From Hyalella azteca (taxonomy: Eukaryota; Arthropoda; Malacostraca; Amphipoda; Hyalellidae): a stretch of DNA of 64,000 bases. The position numbers and the translations under genes were made by a program. Shown one piece after another: positions 12,748 through 24,400 of the stretch. The notes below the pieces were generated by a model that was not told the origin of the DNA, made no database searches, and was given only the letters and a program-made list of their open reading frames with translations. The stretch spans positions 44,846 through 108,845 of the forward strand of contig NW_025935210.1 of assembly GCF_000764305.2 (NCBI RefSeq), written 5' to 3'. Every line of letters begins with the position of its first letter. Position 1 is the stretch's first letter.

Positions 12748-13207
12748 TATACCTTCTCAAAAACCTTGATCACATGTGAGGTCAAAGTCACAGGTCTGTA
12801 ATTTTGGGGTCTGTCCCTCGGACCTCCTTTGTGGATTGGCGTTATCATTCCCACTTTGAAGCCCTCATGGATAATTCCCTCCGTCATCGAGGCTTTTCAG
12901 AGCATTGTGAGCGGAGCCTTCAGTGCTCCAACACACTTCTTCAGCAACACTGCCGGAATTCCATCGGGTCCTGGCGCTGAAAACGTCGTCAGTTCTTTGC
13001 GACTTATTTCCATGTCTTCTGGTCCAAACTCAATATTCTCCAACCCTCTTCCGCCTGGCAGCTCCTGTAAAATTTCAATTTCAATCCCTTAAGTAGCCGG
13101 GGCTACTGAACACTGATTCAAACTGCGATCCCAGAAACTCACACATGCCATATTCATCTCCGACAATGACTTCGTTACCATTAAGCGGGCCCACTAGCGT
13201 CTTTATT

Positions 13208-13531
13208 TTAGTCTGGAACTGAGTGCATTAAAAAATACTTGGGGTTCTCTCTGATGACCTCAACAACTCGCTCTTTAGCGGCTTGTTCTTCCATCCTGTG
13301 CGAGTCATGCAGCCTGAGTTCGATTTCCTTGTGCAAATCTACTAACCTATGTCTCCTCATATCACCAGTGGATTCAGCTACCTGTATTTCTTTATTTAAT
13401 CGCTTGCGTTTTCTCATTAGGATTCGTCGGTCTCCCGGAATGCTGTGGACTTTAGGGCCTGTTTTTCTCGGGGTATGACGCACACATGCCTGTGCTAGTT
13501 TCTCAGAGTTTTGTGTAGATTTCCTCTGCAT
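13208..13531 (-). pseudogene. LINE linker between endonuclease and RT
   Basis: 107-codon frame rich in Arg, Lys and Glu (RRILMRKRKRLNKEI.., ERVVEVIRENPKYF). It lies between the endonuclease and RT blocks in the correct order. The block ending in .NPKYF before RT is usual in CR1/L2-type ORF2 proteins. Confidence 0.75.
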
Positions 13532-14099
13532 TCATCTCGTAAAGCTCAACTCTCCAATCGATTTCGTCATTTTCATTCCAATTTGCAACCCTATCCGTTC
13601 TTCGATTGTGGAAGTTAAGTCCTGCTAGTCCCATTGGGGTGTAGACCTGGGCTTGGTTTCAATTACAATTGTCGTTTCCACCATCACTAAGCGATGGTCA
13701 GACGAGTAAGGTCACGTCAACCCGAACGTCAACCACCATTCTTTCATTATTAGTAAATATGAGATCGAGAATATTGTGTTCCCTTGTCGGCGACCGTACT
13801 TGCTGACTGAGAAAATGTTCCACAGCAAACTTCACAAGTTGGGCTTCTTGAGTTCTGTCGCGGTCGTCGACCTCAAAGGCGTCAGGGCTTGTCCAACGGA
13901 TTCATGGGAGATTGAAGTCCCCACCAATTATCAGGCTGGGGGCTGGGTCACCCAGTACAGCCACCCTTGTCTCTATTTCCCTAAGGGTTTTGTTAAAATT
14001 TTCCGGTGGACAAGCAGGCGGTCTATAGACTATGGCTACGCACAGGTCAAAAATTTTTTTATGTGGAGTAGCTGAAAATAAAATAAATTTTTTTTTATG

Positions 14100-14770
14100 T
14101 GGAGTAGCTGAAATAAAATCTTAGGATGAAATAAAACTCGGTTTTAAAGTAGTTCATAGAAATACATTTAGAATAAAAGGAATGTGCGGGCTACAGGCTT
14201 GATAGCAGGTACACGTAGAGAGGGAAGAGTGGCGTCCATCACCTCTCATTTAATATATCATCAGAAAAGCTCAAACGTTAGAACCATATGAAACACAATA
14301 AAGATCATTGGTTCAAAAAATTTCTCATCTTCTTACCAAAATAGTCTTGCCAGAACAAACATGGTATTACTTTCACTAATCCCTTTGATACGAAAGTTTC
14401 CTGCGGGAAATAAGTCACATTTCGATTGACGGCAAATTGGATTGCGACTCACATTAGGTAGCACCGGTCATGATCTCCAACACAGGCAGTAATCATATCC
14501 TTCTGGACGGAACATGATACATGAATCATACATGATAACCATCATTATTTCATTGTAACATTCACTTCAATACAATATCTGTAATTTTACAGAACGATGA
14601 ACATCACTTTCGAGTGACTGTACCTAGTGCAAAGGACGATCATTCACGAAATTAATGCTCAGATTACTTGACTACCCCGGATGCTACTTATTTATTTCGG
14701 CAACAATAAACTATTTTTCGGTTCTGAATAAAGTTTGAGCGGCGTATAGGGTGACGGGGAGACGTTGAGG
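14100..14770. other. Intergenic, nothing recognised
   Basis: A short direct repeat (TTTATGTGGAGTAGCTGAAA, two copies) lies at 14055-14115. Otherwise no structure or coding signal was found. Confidence 0.45.
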
Positions 14771-14775
14771 TCAAT

Positions 14776-14966
14776 GTACACGAGGACAGTATATAGTGGC
14801 GTCAACTTTCAAATACTGACCACCACTATTTACCATGCTATTGGCCTCGTGTATTGGCGCTACTGGTAAATGACCAAGTAAACTTTTAAATGAGGCCAGT
14901 AGCATGATAATTAGTGGCTATTGGTATTTGACAGTTGTACTGGCGGCCACTACTGGACCTGTGTAC
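14776..14966. mobile_element. Foldback element with long imperfect inverted repeats
   Basis: The left arm (14776-14857) and right arm (14898-14966) are inverted copies at roughly 75-80% by eye: GTACACGAGGACAGTA.. against the complement GTACACAGGTCCAGTA.., with matching CATGCTATTGGCCTC / CATGCTACTGGCCTC blocks near the loop. No target duplication is obvious. Confidence 0.7.
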
Positions 14967-14999
14967 AAGGACCATTACACTGAGAGGTCAGGACCAGGG

Positions 15000-15058
15000 A
15001 GGCTAGGCACCCAACACAGGGCTAGGCACCCAACAGGGAGGCTAGGCACCCGCTTTGA
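15000..15058. repeat. Short tandem repeat GGCTAGGCACCCAACA
   Basis: Three copies of a GGCTAGGCACCC core with variable spacing. Confidence 0.8.
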
Positions 15059-15359
15059 GGGTTGACATAATACATGCTTACACCATTTACAATGAGATCA
15101 GATCATAGTCTTCCATATCATCAAACACAATTAGACACTTGAGGTAAAGTTCTGTTCCACACGGAGCTAATATCCACATTGTAAGTACATTAGGGCCTTA
15201 CTAAAAAATCTTTCCGCCTTGCATGATTTTATGTTATATATAATTTAACCTTCTATAGTCTTATATTAATCAGATCAGAGACACGTGAGTATGTCACTTA
15301 TAACGTGCTGAATGCTGCTACGGCAACACTTATACACAACTAGATGCGGTTCTAGCAAA

Positions 15360-15785
15360 CCTAGATGCGAATGCATGCATCTCGTCGCATCTAGCAATAC
15401 TAGAAACGATCAGAACGGACATCTTACGTATCAAGTAAGCCTAGATGCGAACGGAACAAACCTCTTCACATCTAGTAATACTAGACACGATCATAACAGA
15501 CATCTTACGTATCAAGTAAGCCTAGATGCGAACGGAACAAACCTCTTCACATCTAGTAATACTAGACACGATCAAAACAGACATCTTACGTATCAAGTAA
15601 GCCTAGATGCGAACGGAACAAACCTCTTCGCATCTAGTAATACTAGACACGTTCATAACAGACATCTTACGTATCAAGTAAGCCTAGATGCGAACAGAAC
15701 AAACCTCTTCGCATCTAGTAATACTAGATACGATCAAATCTGATATCTTACGTATCAAGTAAGCCTAGATGCGAATGGAACACAC
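15360..15785. repeat. 81-bp minisatellite
   Basis: Copies start at 15441, 15522, 15603, 15684 and 15765, exactly 81 bp apart and >93% identical by eye, with a degenerate copy before them. Each unit holds CTAGATGCGAACGGAACAAA, CATCTAGTAATACTAGA and TTACGTATCAAGTAAGC. Since 81 = 27 codons, a 143-codon plus-strand frame survives (15312-15743). With no splice sites or domain, I treat it as non-coding. Confidence 0.92.
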
Positions 15786-15789
15786 ATCG

Positions 15790-18115
15790 TTCGTGTTCTG
15801 GAATACTTTGTCATGTCGTAACACCAGCACACGTGAGAAGAACATCACAAAATAATAATATTTCCCTGGAATCTGAGATTCTATACGTAGTAATAATACA
15901 TCGTCAGGAAGAAATAAATAATGCTGAGACAAATACAAATGAGTACAACGACTTCCGCAGAATATATTAAAATCCTGATATTTTTCGAGATAAACGAGAG
16001 GCCGCTCGAACTTAAGGCAGGGACACGGCTTGTCTGCAGATGAAATGACAATTTGTATGTACTACTAGAGAATGCCGAATATTTTCAACCAGCAACACAA
16101 AACTTAAGTAAAAGCTGCCTAAATTAAGGAAATGAAAAGTGTATTTCAAATAACAATTAAAATAAGAGTTAGTCACAGGAATAAGAAAACGTCAGAGCTC
16201 AGTACTGAGCCAAAAACATAGCAATTAAAAACAGATGAATTTGTCCAGCGCTTCTAATATGGACGAAACAAACACTTGTGAAATATGGAAGAGGTTTGAG
16301 CTTAGCCTAAACAAAGACGACGGACACGCACCTACCATACCCTCATTCATTCACCACAATGAATGAATGAGGTTCAATGAATGAACGAATTCAATGAGAT
16401 TCCAAGACCAACTCCAACGTTTCTCGCAATATTTCCGCGAATCTCGATCAAATTGAAACATATCCTTATAATAATTGAAACAATGGAGTCCAATGCTCTG
16501 TAGCAGAAAATATTGGGTGCTGAAATTATCCCATTATAGCCCAAAGTGTATCAAATAGTAAAAATATATGATGACTTAAATCTGTACCTCATTTGTGATT
16601 AAATTCGCGCCTGACACAAACTGTGCAGTTTAAAATCCAGGGATGCTTGAAGGCTTAACTTATGGACTCATTAATTACCCTAAGCAAATAAAGCAAGAGT
16701 ATAAAGAAGCAAAATATCAAAAGCACTATCTATGATACTATTGCAATATAATGTACGGACTTGCACACGTTTCATATCCAACTCTGTAACCTGTCAACAT
16801 ATTTATTGTACTTTGTTCCTTGCCAGCGCATACAAGCTGCGTACCAATACACTTCCTGACACATTTCGCATGTTCCGTTAACATTAAAACTAATACATCT
16901 CTAGGATACTATTATAGGCAAGCTCTGAGTTCATTTCCGTATGTGAATTAGGATTTTAGTAGGAAAATTACATGAGAACTAATTAGCACATCATACCTCG
17001 AATTCTCAGCCGAGTGAAGTTACAAGACATGGAATAGAAATGTTCGCCTTGCCGTAAATTCTAATTATTCTATCAGATCAACATATCTCGTAAGTCAATG
17101 AGTCTGCACAGCAGAAATTACAGATCATCTTGTTATGTAAGAAGTCAAACCCCATATACTTGTGGCAACCAGAGGACTGGTTTCAAAGAGTCCAACTATT
17201 TTGCAGCAATGCAGGATTGAATCGCCTTCAATATAACAACACAACTTATCAGTCAATTCAAATTGCAAATCGTCAGCACATAATATATCAATACAAGAGC
17301 ATATCAGTCATAATATGAACTTACTGCTGCCAACAATCACATTGTTGCCTCACATTTGTAAGCAATTCTTCATCTTGAAATAAGTATGTCGACCAAACGA
17401 GTTACGTAGAAACCACATCTTTCCCCTCGAATTATGCAGAACAAAGTGAAGGGACAACTGACAAAGATGTGTTTCGTAATGAAATAAATAATTCAATCCT
17501 ATAAATTATTCAAGGAGAATAAATTCAGGTAAATTAGGGACCATGTGCATTAAATTATTCGGATAAATCTGAATGATCGGCGGTACGCTTGAGACTTTAT
17601 ACTCGTTGCACGACGACAACAATTATTGGAGTGAAGACAAAAAGTAGCTGGAGTATTAAACAAATTTTACCTCAACGCGTCCGGTTTCAATTTCATCTTG
17701 CATGCACGGAACATTTCACAAAAGCTACATTTCATGAAACATACAGGCTTAGCAATATAAAAAAATATTTGGACCCAGAAATTGAATAAATTTTATACTC
17801 TGAGAAACCATCCTCGGCGCTTAAAAAATCAAGCTGCCTCATCACAAAAATAAACTAGTGTTTTCGGCAGGATAATAACGAGCTCTGGACGCGTTATGCT
17901 TAACCGCTATTAAAAGAAGTGCCAAGCTGCCTGCAGTGAGAGATAAAGCATGGAAGTAGAGAGCTATCGTCCTTCGACTTGCTAAAGCTGCGATATCTTA
18001 ATACCACTAGCAGTAATGTTGGGAAACATAGCACGTTACAAGACGGGCGACCCAACATAATAATTGTGCCAGCTGCCGGACTTCGTGAGTTAGAATCTTG
18101 CAGAAGATCACTGAG
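15790..18115. other. Intergenic region downstream of the Raw-like gene
   Basis: AT-rich and without recognisable coding or repeat structure, apart from a small TGAATGAATG inverted/direct repeat near 16340-16390. Confidence 0.45.
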
Positions 18116-18119
18116 AACT

Positions 18120-18310
18120 ATCATGTAGCTCACTATGAGCCATCATGTAGCTCACTATGAGCTATCATACAGGTCACTATGAGCCATCATGCAGGTCTCT
18201 ATGAGCCATCATGCAGCTCACTATGAGCCATCATGCAGGTCTCTATGAGCCGTCATGTAGCTCACTATGAGCCATCATGCAGCTCACTATGAGCCATCAT
18301 GCAGGTCTCA
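18120..18310. repeat. 22-bp minisatellite in the 3' UTR of the Raw-like gene
   Basis: About eight copies of CACTATGAGCCATCATGYAG plus two bases end a few bases from the stop codon at 18316. They lie downstream in the gene's sense, so they should fall in the 3' UTR. No AATAAA was found within the array, so the transcript end is unknown. Confidence 0.9.
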
Positions 18311-18315
18311 ATAAA

Positions 18316-18453
18316 CTATCTCTCTGCGCATATCTTGGCGACGCACTCGAGGGCGGCAGCGAGGTCATCAAAGACGGGCACGCCGTCCTTGCGGGCCAGG
18401 TCCGTGAGGTAGCTGCGTCCGCGGTTGTAGTCCTTCGTCGCGTACTTGGACAA
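18316..18453 (-). CDS. raw: Raw-like exon 12 (last)
   Basis: 138 bp including TAG. Acceptor CCCGCCGCAG|TTGTCCAAG. Encodes YNRGRSYLTDLARKDGVPVF and DDLAAALECVAKICAER then stop. Confidence 0.88.
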   Translation of the reverse strand: MSKYATKDYNRGRSYLTDLARKDGVPVFDDLAAALECVAKICAER

Positions 18454-21400
18454 CTGCGGCGGGAGGTACAATGAGTGATGCATCGTAGGTAAAATAGTCA
18501 CTTTTCATACAGACAATATCTAGTATAGACAATATCTATACTAGAATCAGGATAGATAATAATGAGTTTAGCACAAAATTAACTGACGGAAGACATTCAC
18601 TGTTAAATATCATCTCAAAAAATCTTATGTAACCACGAATACCATTATTTCATTTAGGTTACATAAACTGCACGTAGCTCGGCTTCGTTCCATACCGTAC
18701 CAAATTTTTTGGGAACTAAATACCGAGACTATTTCTTATAAAATGCGCACAAAAAGATCTTATGGGAAAGATTAATTCGTCATATTTCGGTAATACGAAC
18801 AAATACTTACAAACTATGTAGTCTATCGAGACTGTGTAACTCACCATCTCCCCGTCCACTGGACTACCCACGGTCAAGTCTTGTACGCAGAGCACAACCT
18901 TGCGACCCAACCCGACGTAGTGTGCAGCCTGCGCAATACAAGTTAATTATAATTAATGACAATGATTATTGTGAGATTAATTAATGACTAATGAGAACAC
19001 AAACACGCAGAATCAAGTAAATAGATACATTAGAAACGATAATCTTTTAAATAGAAATGCCTTGTTGTTGCTGTGGCATTTATTTGGATACCACCAAAGA
19101 TATATAAACAACCCGTAATAACTCAAATGCTGGATGATTCAGCTCCTATCATTTAACATGGAACACAACAACGTATTCATTAACACCACAGAAATATTTC
19201 CCGTCTGAGCGCCGGCGGGTAAGGCCGTTATCTTCATTCCTCTGACCTCGCTGTCACATTTCACAGTTTGTACTATAATTTCATTTGAATTATAAAAAAT
19301 GGGAGAGTACTTTCTAACTTTCCATTCATATGATTCGTGTAAACTGGTAGGATTAATTTACAAGTTATAAACGTACCATAGCCATGGCAGAAACACTTCT
19401 AGTTTTATTAGAGATGACAAACAGCAGAACGTGACACTTGTCAACATTGGCAGCTTCACTCGGCAACAGCCGTCCGTTTCCATCAAGAACTTCAGGACAA
19501 AGGCAGGCACATTCAGAGGAATCGGTGCTTACTTCAGCAGACATTTTTCTGCAGTTGTTCACAACACTCCGACTGTTCTTTCTTCTGTCGGGTGACGTGT
19601 TTCTTGGTAAACTGAATTCCCCCGTGACGCTAGTTCTGTTTTCATCCACGACATCATGGGAATTTAACGAAGACCTTGAAGAGTTGGAGGCAACGCGCGA
19701 AGAGGAGTTACAGTGCATGACAGGATATTTCTGCACTGGAAGGCAGCTATCCGCCTCCCGAGGGTTGGAGTTCGAGTGTAAATCAGGGGAAACCGGAAGC
19801 TCAGTATTGGAGTTTGTGTGAGTAAATAACTGATTATTGCATTGGTTGTTGATGCAGAACGGGGAACAGAATGTCAGGCCGTGTTTACGCAGGAACGGCT
19901 CGGCGACGTCGTTGCGCCATGCGTCGTGTTGCACGTAAGTGCCCCCGAGGTAAACGTCCACGGGATGGACCGGCCCACCGTTGACGGTCTTGTGGGTGGG
20001 CGCCACCACGGGCATGGCCGCCTCACGCCGCGCATGCCGAAGAGAACGCCGGGGCGATGAGAAGCCTAGAATATAAACTGAGTAATAATATAGTTGAACC
20101 ACTTAAATATAAATATATTTATATAGAGTCAAGTTAACAATGTTACGCTAAAGAGTAAAAAATCACTACGTAGTAATCTTCAAACAATGAATCGTTCAGC
20201 GAACGAAGCGTTAATGTCACCACACGCTGCCACTAACCAAGGGCGCGCTGCAGGGGCGTGACGACGCTGTTGGTGAACACGTCCCTGATGCGGCGCAGCT
20301 CAGCTCTTGGCTCGCTGAACTCAGCGACTACGCAACTCAGCTCCTCCAGCGTCAGCGTGACCTCCTTCAGCGCCAGCTCGCTGCTGTCAACGCTCACGCT
20401 GCTGCCACTCACTCCTGACACAATCAGGAATTTTATATTTCAATGAAGGAGCAAATAAATATTCTTATACCTTTTTTCTTCGGATACATTAGGCCATACA
20501 TATTATTTATATCGTAAGCCTTCCATATTATTGATTTCACTAGGCATAATAACGAAGGTAACAATCAGTTAAAAAATTATTAACAAGGCTTCACCTCTGC
20601 TGACGCAAACTCTCTACTATTCACTAGTACAGTGCCGCCACTAACGCTCTCAATGTACGCAAAATTCAAAGTTTCCTCCCCACCAATGATGGTGATACGT
20701 AATCAGGAATATTGCGCTTAGTCTCACTATTGGACTGGAAGAGTCTCACCTTTCTTGCTTTCTTGGCAGCGATGATGGTGATATCAGGAATATTGCGCTT
20801 AGTCTCACTACTGAACTGGACGAGTCTCAACTTTCTTGGCATCGATGATGGTGATATCAGAAATATTGCGCTTAGTCTCACTATTGAACTGGACGAGTCT
20901 CACCTTTCTTGGCAGCGATGATGGTGAGCAGTTCCTCCTGAGACAGAAGTCTGCCCGTGACGGAAGAGAAGAGTTTGCTGGCCTCCCCCAGGGACACGAC
21001 GGCACGACCACGGTACGCCGTCTGCAGCTTCGTCAGGTTAGGGCTGACGTGCAGCTCAGGGTGGCGCACGAGCGTTACGTTGTCGCACGCGCCGAGCTGC
21101 TGCGGCCAAATGTCTTCGCGTAGCACCTGGCAAAATAATGCAAGCATAGATTTTTTATCTGGCGATCCTTTTAAACGTAGAATAAAGTATATTGTTTGGC
21201 AAACAGCATGGATTTTTTATCTGGCGCTCCTTTAAAACGTAGAATAAAGTGTATTGGTTGGCAAATAATGCCAGCATGTATTTTTTATCTGGCGATCCTC
21301 TTAAACGTTGAATAAACTATATTGTTTGGCAAATAATGCCAGCATGTATTTTTTATCTGGCGCTCTTTTTAAACGTAGAATAAAGTATATTGTTTGTAAA

Positions 21401-24400
21401 ATTGCATAGTTCATTAAACAAGAATTCCAGATATAAAAAAGGATTTATTTCATACTTGGTTCTTCATTCGATGGCACATCGAAACTATAGTGTACCGGTA
21501 ACGTAAGTATCATGCATGCAAAGAATGACGAATATGAAATATTATTGCATGAAATTCTAACAAATTGCTCACCTTAGCAGTGCAGGAGAGCGCGTGCGGC
21601 AGCTGCGAGAAGACAGGAATGCCGCGACGCTCGACCAGGTCTTGGACGGTGTTGAGGCCTCCTGAGAGCTCCTCGAACTCCCTGCCGTACAAACACACAA
21701 TAAATACAAACATTCAATTAATACAAACACACAATCAATACAAACACACAATCATTACTACACTTTTGATGGTAGCTCCATTCATTATTTACGTAGTCGG
21801 TAATGAATTGGTGATTGTATTTAGGCTACTAATTTTACAGCATGATAAATTTAACAAACACTTTTAATGAGTTCGAGGAAAATTTAAAAGTACAATGATA
21901 AAAAGCTTGTAATGTAATCTAAAATCCAGCAACGCTAGATATTTTTATTCATTTCATCGTTGTAACAAAGAAGAACTGTAGAATGAACTGTACGCTGTAC
22001 CAAATTTTGACAAGGCAGTGTTCCCGTTTATTTCAGACCTAGATAAAATGTCCTCATAAATGCCTCTTTATGCTTATAAAACATTTCATTTACCTTTACA
22101 AAATCCTCTTCCTTCGTGTAAACATTTCCTGCTGACCTTACAAAGACATAAAGATAAGATCTCGCCTACCTCTTGCTCATAGGTTCTCCCTCGATGATGT
22201 GTCCAGGTCCAGGATAAGTGTCCAGCACTAGTATGATCTTCCTGGGCAGCGCCGCCATGTAGGCAACCTCGACCATGGACGCCACGTTGCGCGTCCGGCG
22301 GTCAAACACGAAGAATAAAACTGACGCCGAGCTCTTGGCTTGGTGCTCGCGCTCCAGTAGGGCTTCTTCCCAATGTGTAACTTGCTGCATACAACACAAA
22401 ATTACATTAATTACCGTATTGACTAATATTTCATTTTCAATTTATATTTTATAAAAATTTAAAATTGTACGAGAAGCGCTTTTTCCAGTGTGTAACTTGC
22501 TGCATGCAACGAAATTACATTAATTATTGACTAATATTTCATTTTTAATTTATACGGTATTTTACAAAGGTTGCGCCTCCGTCCAATTCTGCGTACGAAT
22601 AAAAATTGTATGAGAAGCACTTCTTCCCAGTGTGCAACTTGCTGCATACCACACAAAATTACATTGATTATTGACTAATATTTCAATTATAATTCATATT
22701 TTACAAGGGTTGAGCCTCCGTTCAATGCTGCGTACGAATATAAATTGTATGAGAAGCGCTTCTTCCCAGTGCGTAACTTGCTGCATGACACAACGAAATT
22801 ACATTAATTAGTGACTATATTTCGTTTTCAGTTCATATTTTACTAAAGTTGTGCCTCCGTCTAATGTTGCGTTTGACCAAAAATTGGATTGGAAGCGCTT
22901 TTTCCCAGTACGTAACTAGCTATATATTAAAATTAAAAAAAATTAAAATTAGATTAATTATTGACTATATTATATTTTTAGGTCATGTTTCACAAGAGTA
23001 GCTCTATTAGAAGCAATATTAGAGCTACTTCACTTATAAATTACGAATACTGGATGATAAAATATATTTCTATGAGATGAACTAGACAATAGCCACAAGC
23101 TCACGGGATTATAGAAGGAGATGCCGAGGGCGCGCAGCGTGGGGATGGCCACATCCTGACGCCACGACGTAGGATTGCAGGAACCGCCTAGGAACACTTC
23201 GCATGGCGCTGTTTTCTCTGCAATGCAACATGCCAGTTCATGCATAATATTGTGAGTGAAACAGCACTCTCTTATTATTAAATGTATTTTAGTGGTACGT
23301 ACGGTTCTTGCTTCTTATTATGACCTTCATCACAAACTTTCAACATTGTTGGAGGGACTATACGTACTTCCACTTCAGAATTTTTACACCCGAATAAATA
23401 AATATTTTTTTTTGCATTCTTGGAGTCCAATCTAAGCTGCATAGAGTCTGATTTAAGCTAGACATTAATTCACTCAATTCTACAATTAAATCTAAAGCTT
23501 AATCAGGCAAAAACCTACGTCAGCCATAGCAAGTGAAGTTGATGCACGTCTCCAAGAATCATCACGATAAAAAGAATTTAGACCTATATAGCAATGATAA
23601 AACATTGTGAGAGATGAAATAATTCAATAAAATATTGCAGTGCGTCATATGCATTGGAAGGAAGAAGGCACCCACTTGCAGTGATGGTAGCGGGGTCACC
23701 GGGTCCGCGGTCCGAGCACTGCCGGCTGATGAGCGGCGGTGGGGGCGGTGATCTGGCGGGGGGAGGAAGGGGGGCCGTCATATGGGGCGGGGGAACTGTC
23801 ATGTCACTGCAGCACTTCACACTAAATTATTATCAATAATCAATATTATTACTAAATAAATCAATCCAGAATTAACCAGGATTTCTCAATACAAGAGAAA
23901 TCCGATAATTTTCTAAAGGAATGTTATAGTTTAAAAACAAACTTAGGTGAGGGACAAGAGGAATGGAAAGATGAATTCAACAACCTATATAGTAAGCAAT
24001 TAAATAATGGAGACACAGAAAGGATGAAAATTTACAAGAAAATAAATAAATGGGTCCAGGAGACAAAAAATAAGGAGAAAATTATAATTATATTGCTTAC
24101 TGCTTGGCATCAGACGCGGCAGGGGCATCATGATGAACAGCCTTTATAGTAGGAGGCACAAATAATTTAATAATAATATCAAATAATAATAAATAATGGA
24201 GGCACAAAGAGGACGAAAATTCACAAGAAAATATATAAATGGTGCCAGCAGACAAAAAAATTAATAACAAAATAAGAATTGAATGTCTCACTGCTTGACA
24301 TCAGACGCGGGAGGCTGGGCACGGTAGCCTCGCTGCAGGTCCGTGGACAGAAGGCAGAACTCGCCGAAGCTGAGGAGGCTGTGCTGATGCGCCGCCCCCG

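Larger units (their letters stand above)
11400..14090 (-). mobile_element. LINE relic (CR1/L2-like), endonuclease end to RT C-terminus
   Basis: Reading down the minus strand: endonuclease C-terminal part (IIGGDFNLP and LDLIFTNNERMV motifs, ~13960-13720), a linker block (13531-13208), the RT finger/palm region (12747-12517), SGVPQGSVLGPILFL and a VFADDT catalytic box (~12440-12310), then the thumb and C-terminal region (12240-11728) continuing in other frames to about 11400. Several frameshifts and stops break it. The 5' side ends within the endonuclease, as expected of 5'-truncated LINE copies. No clear 3' microsatellite is seen. Confidence 0.85.

Noticed and set aside
23660..23699. Longer Raw-like exon 4 using a GC donor or the open frame beyond 23700
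   Set aside because: Only the GTGACC donor at 23699 gives phase 1, needed to join exon 5.
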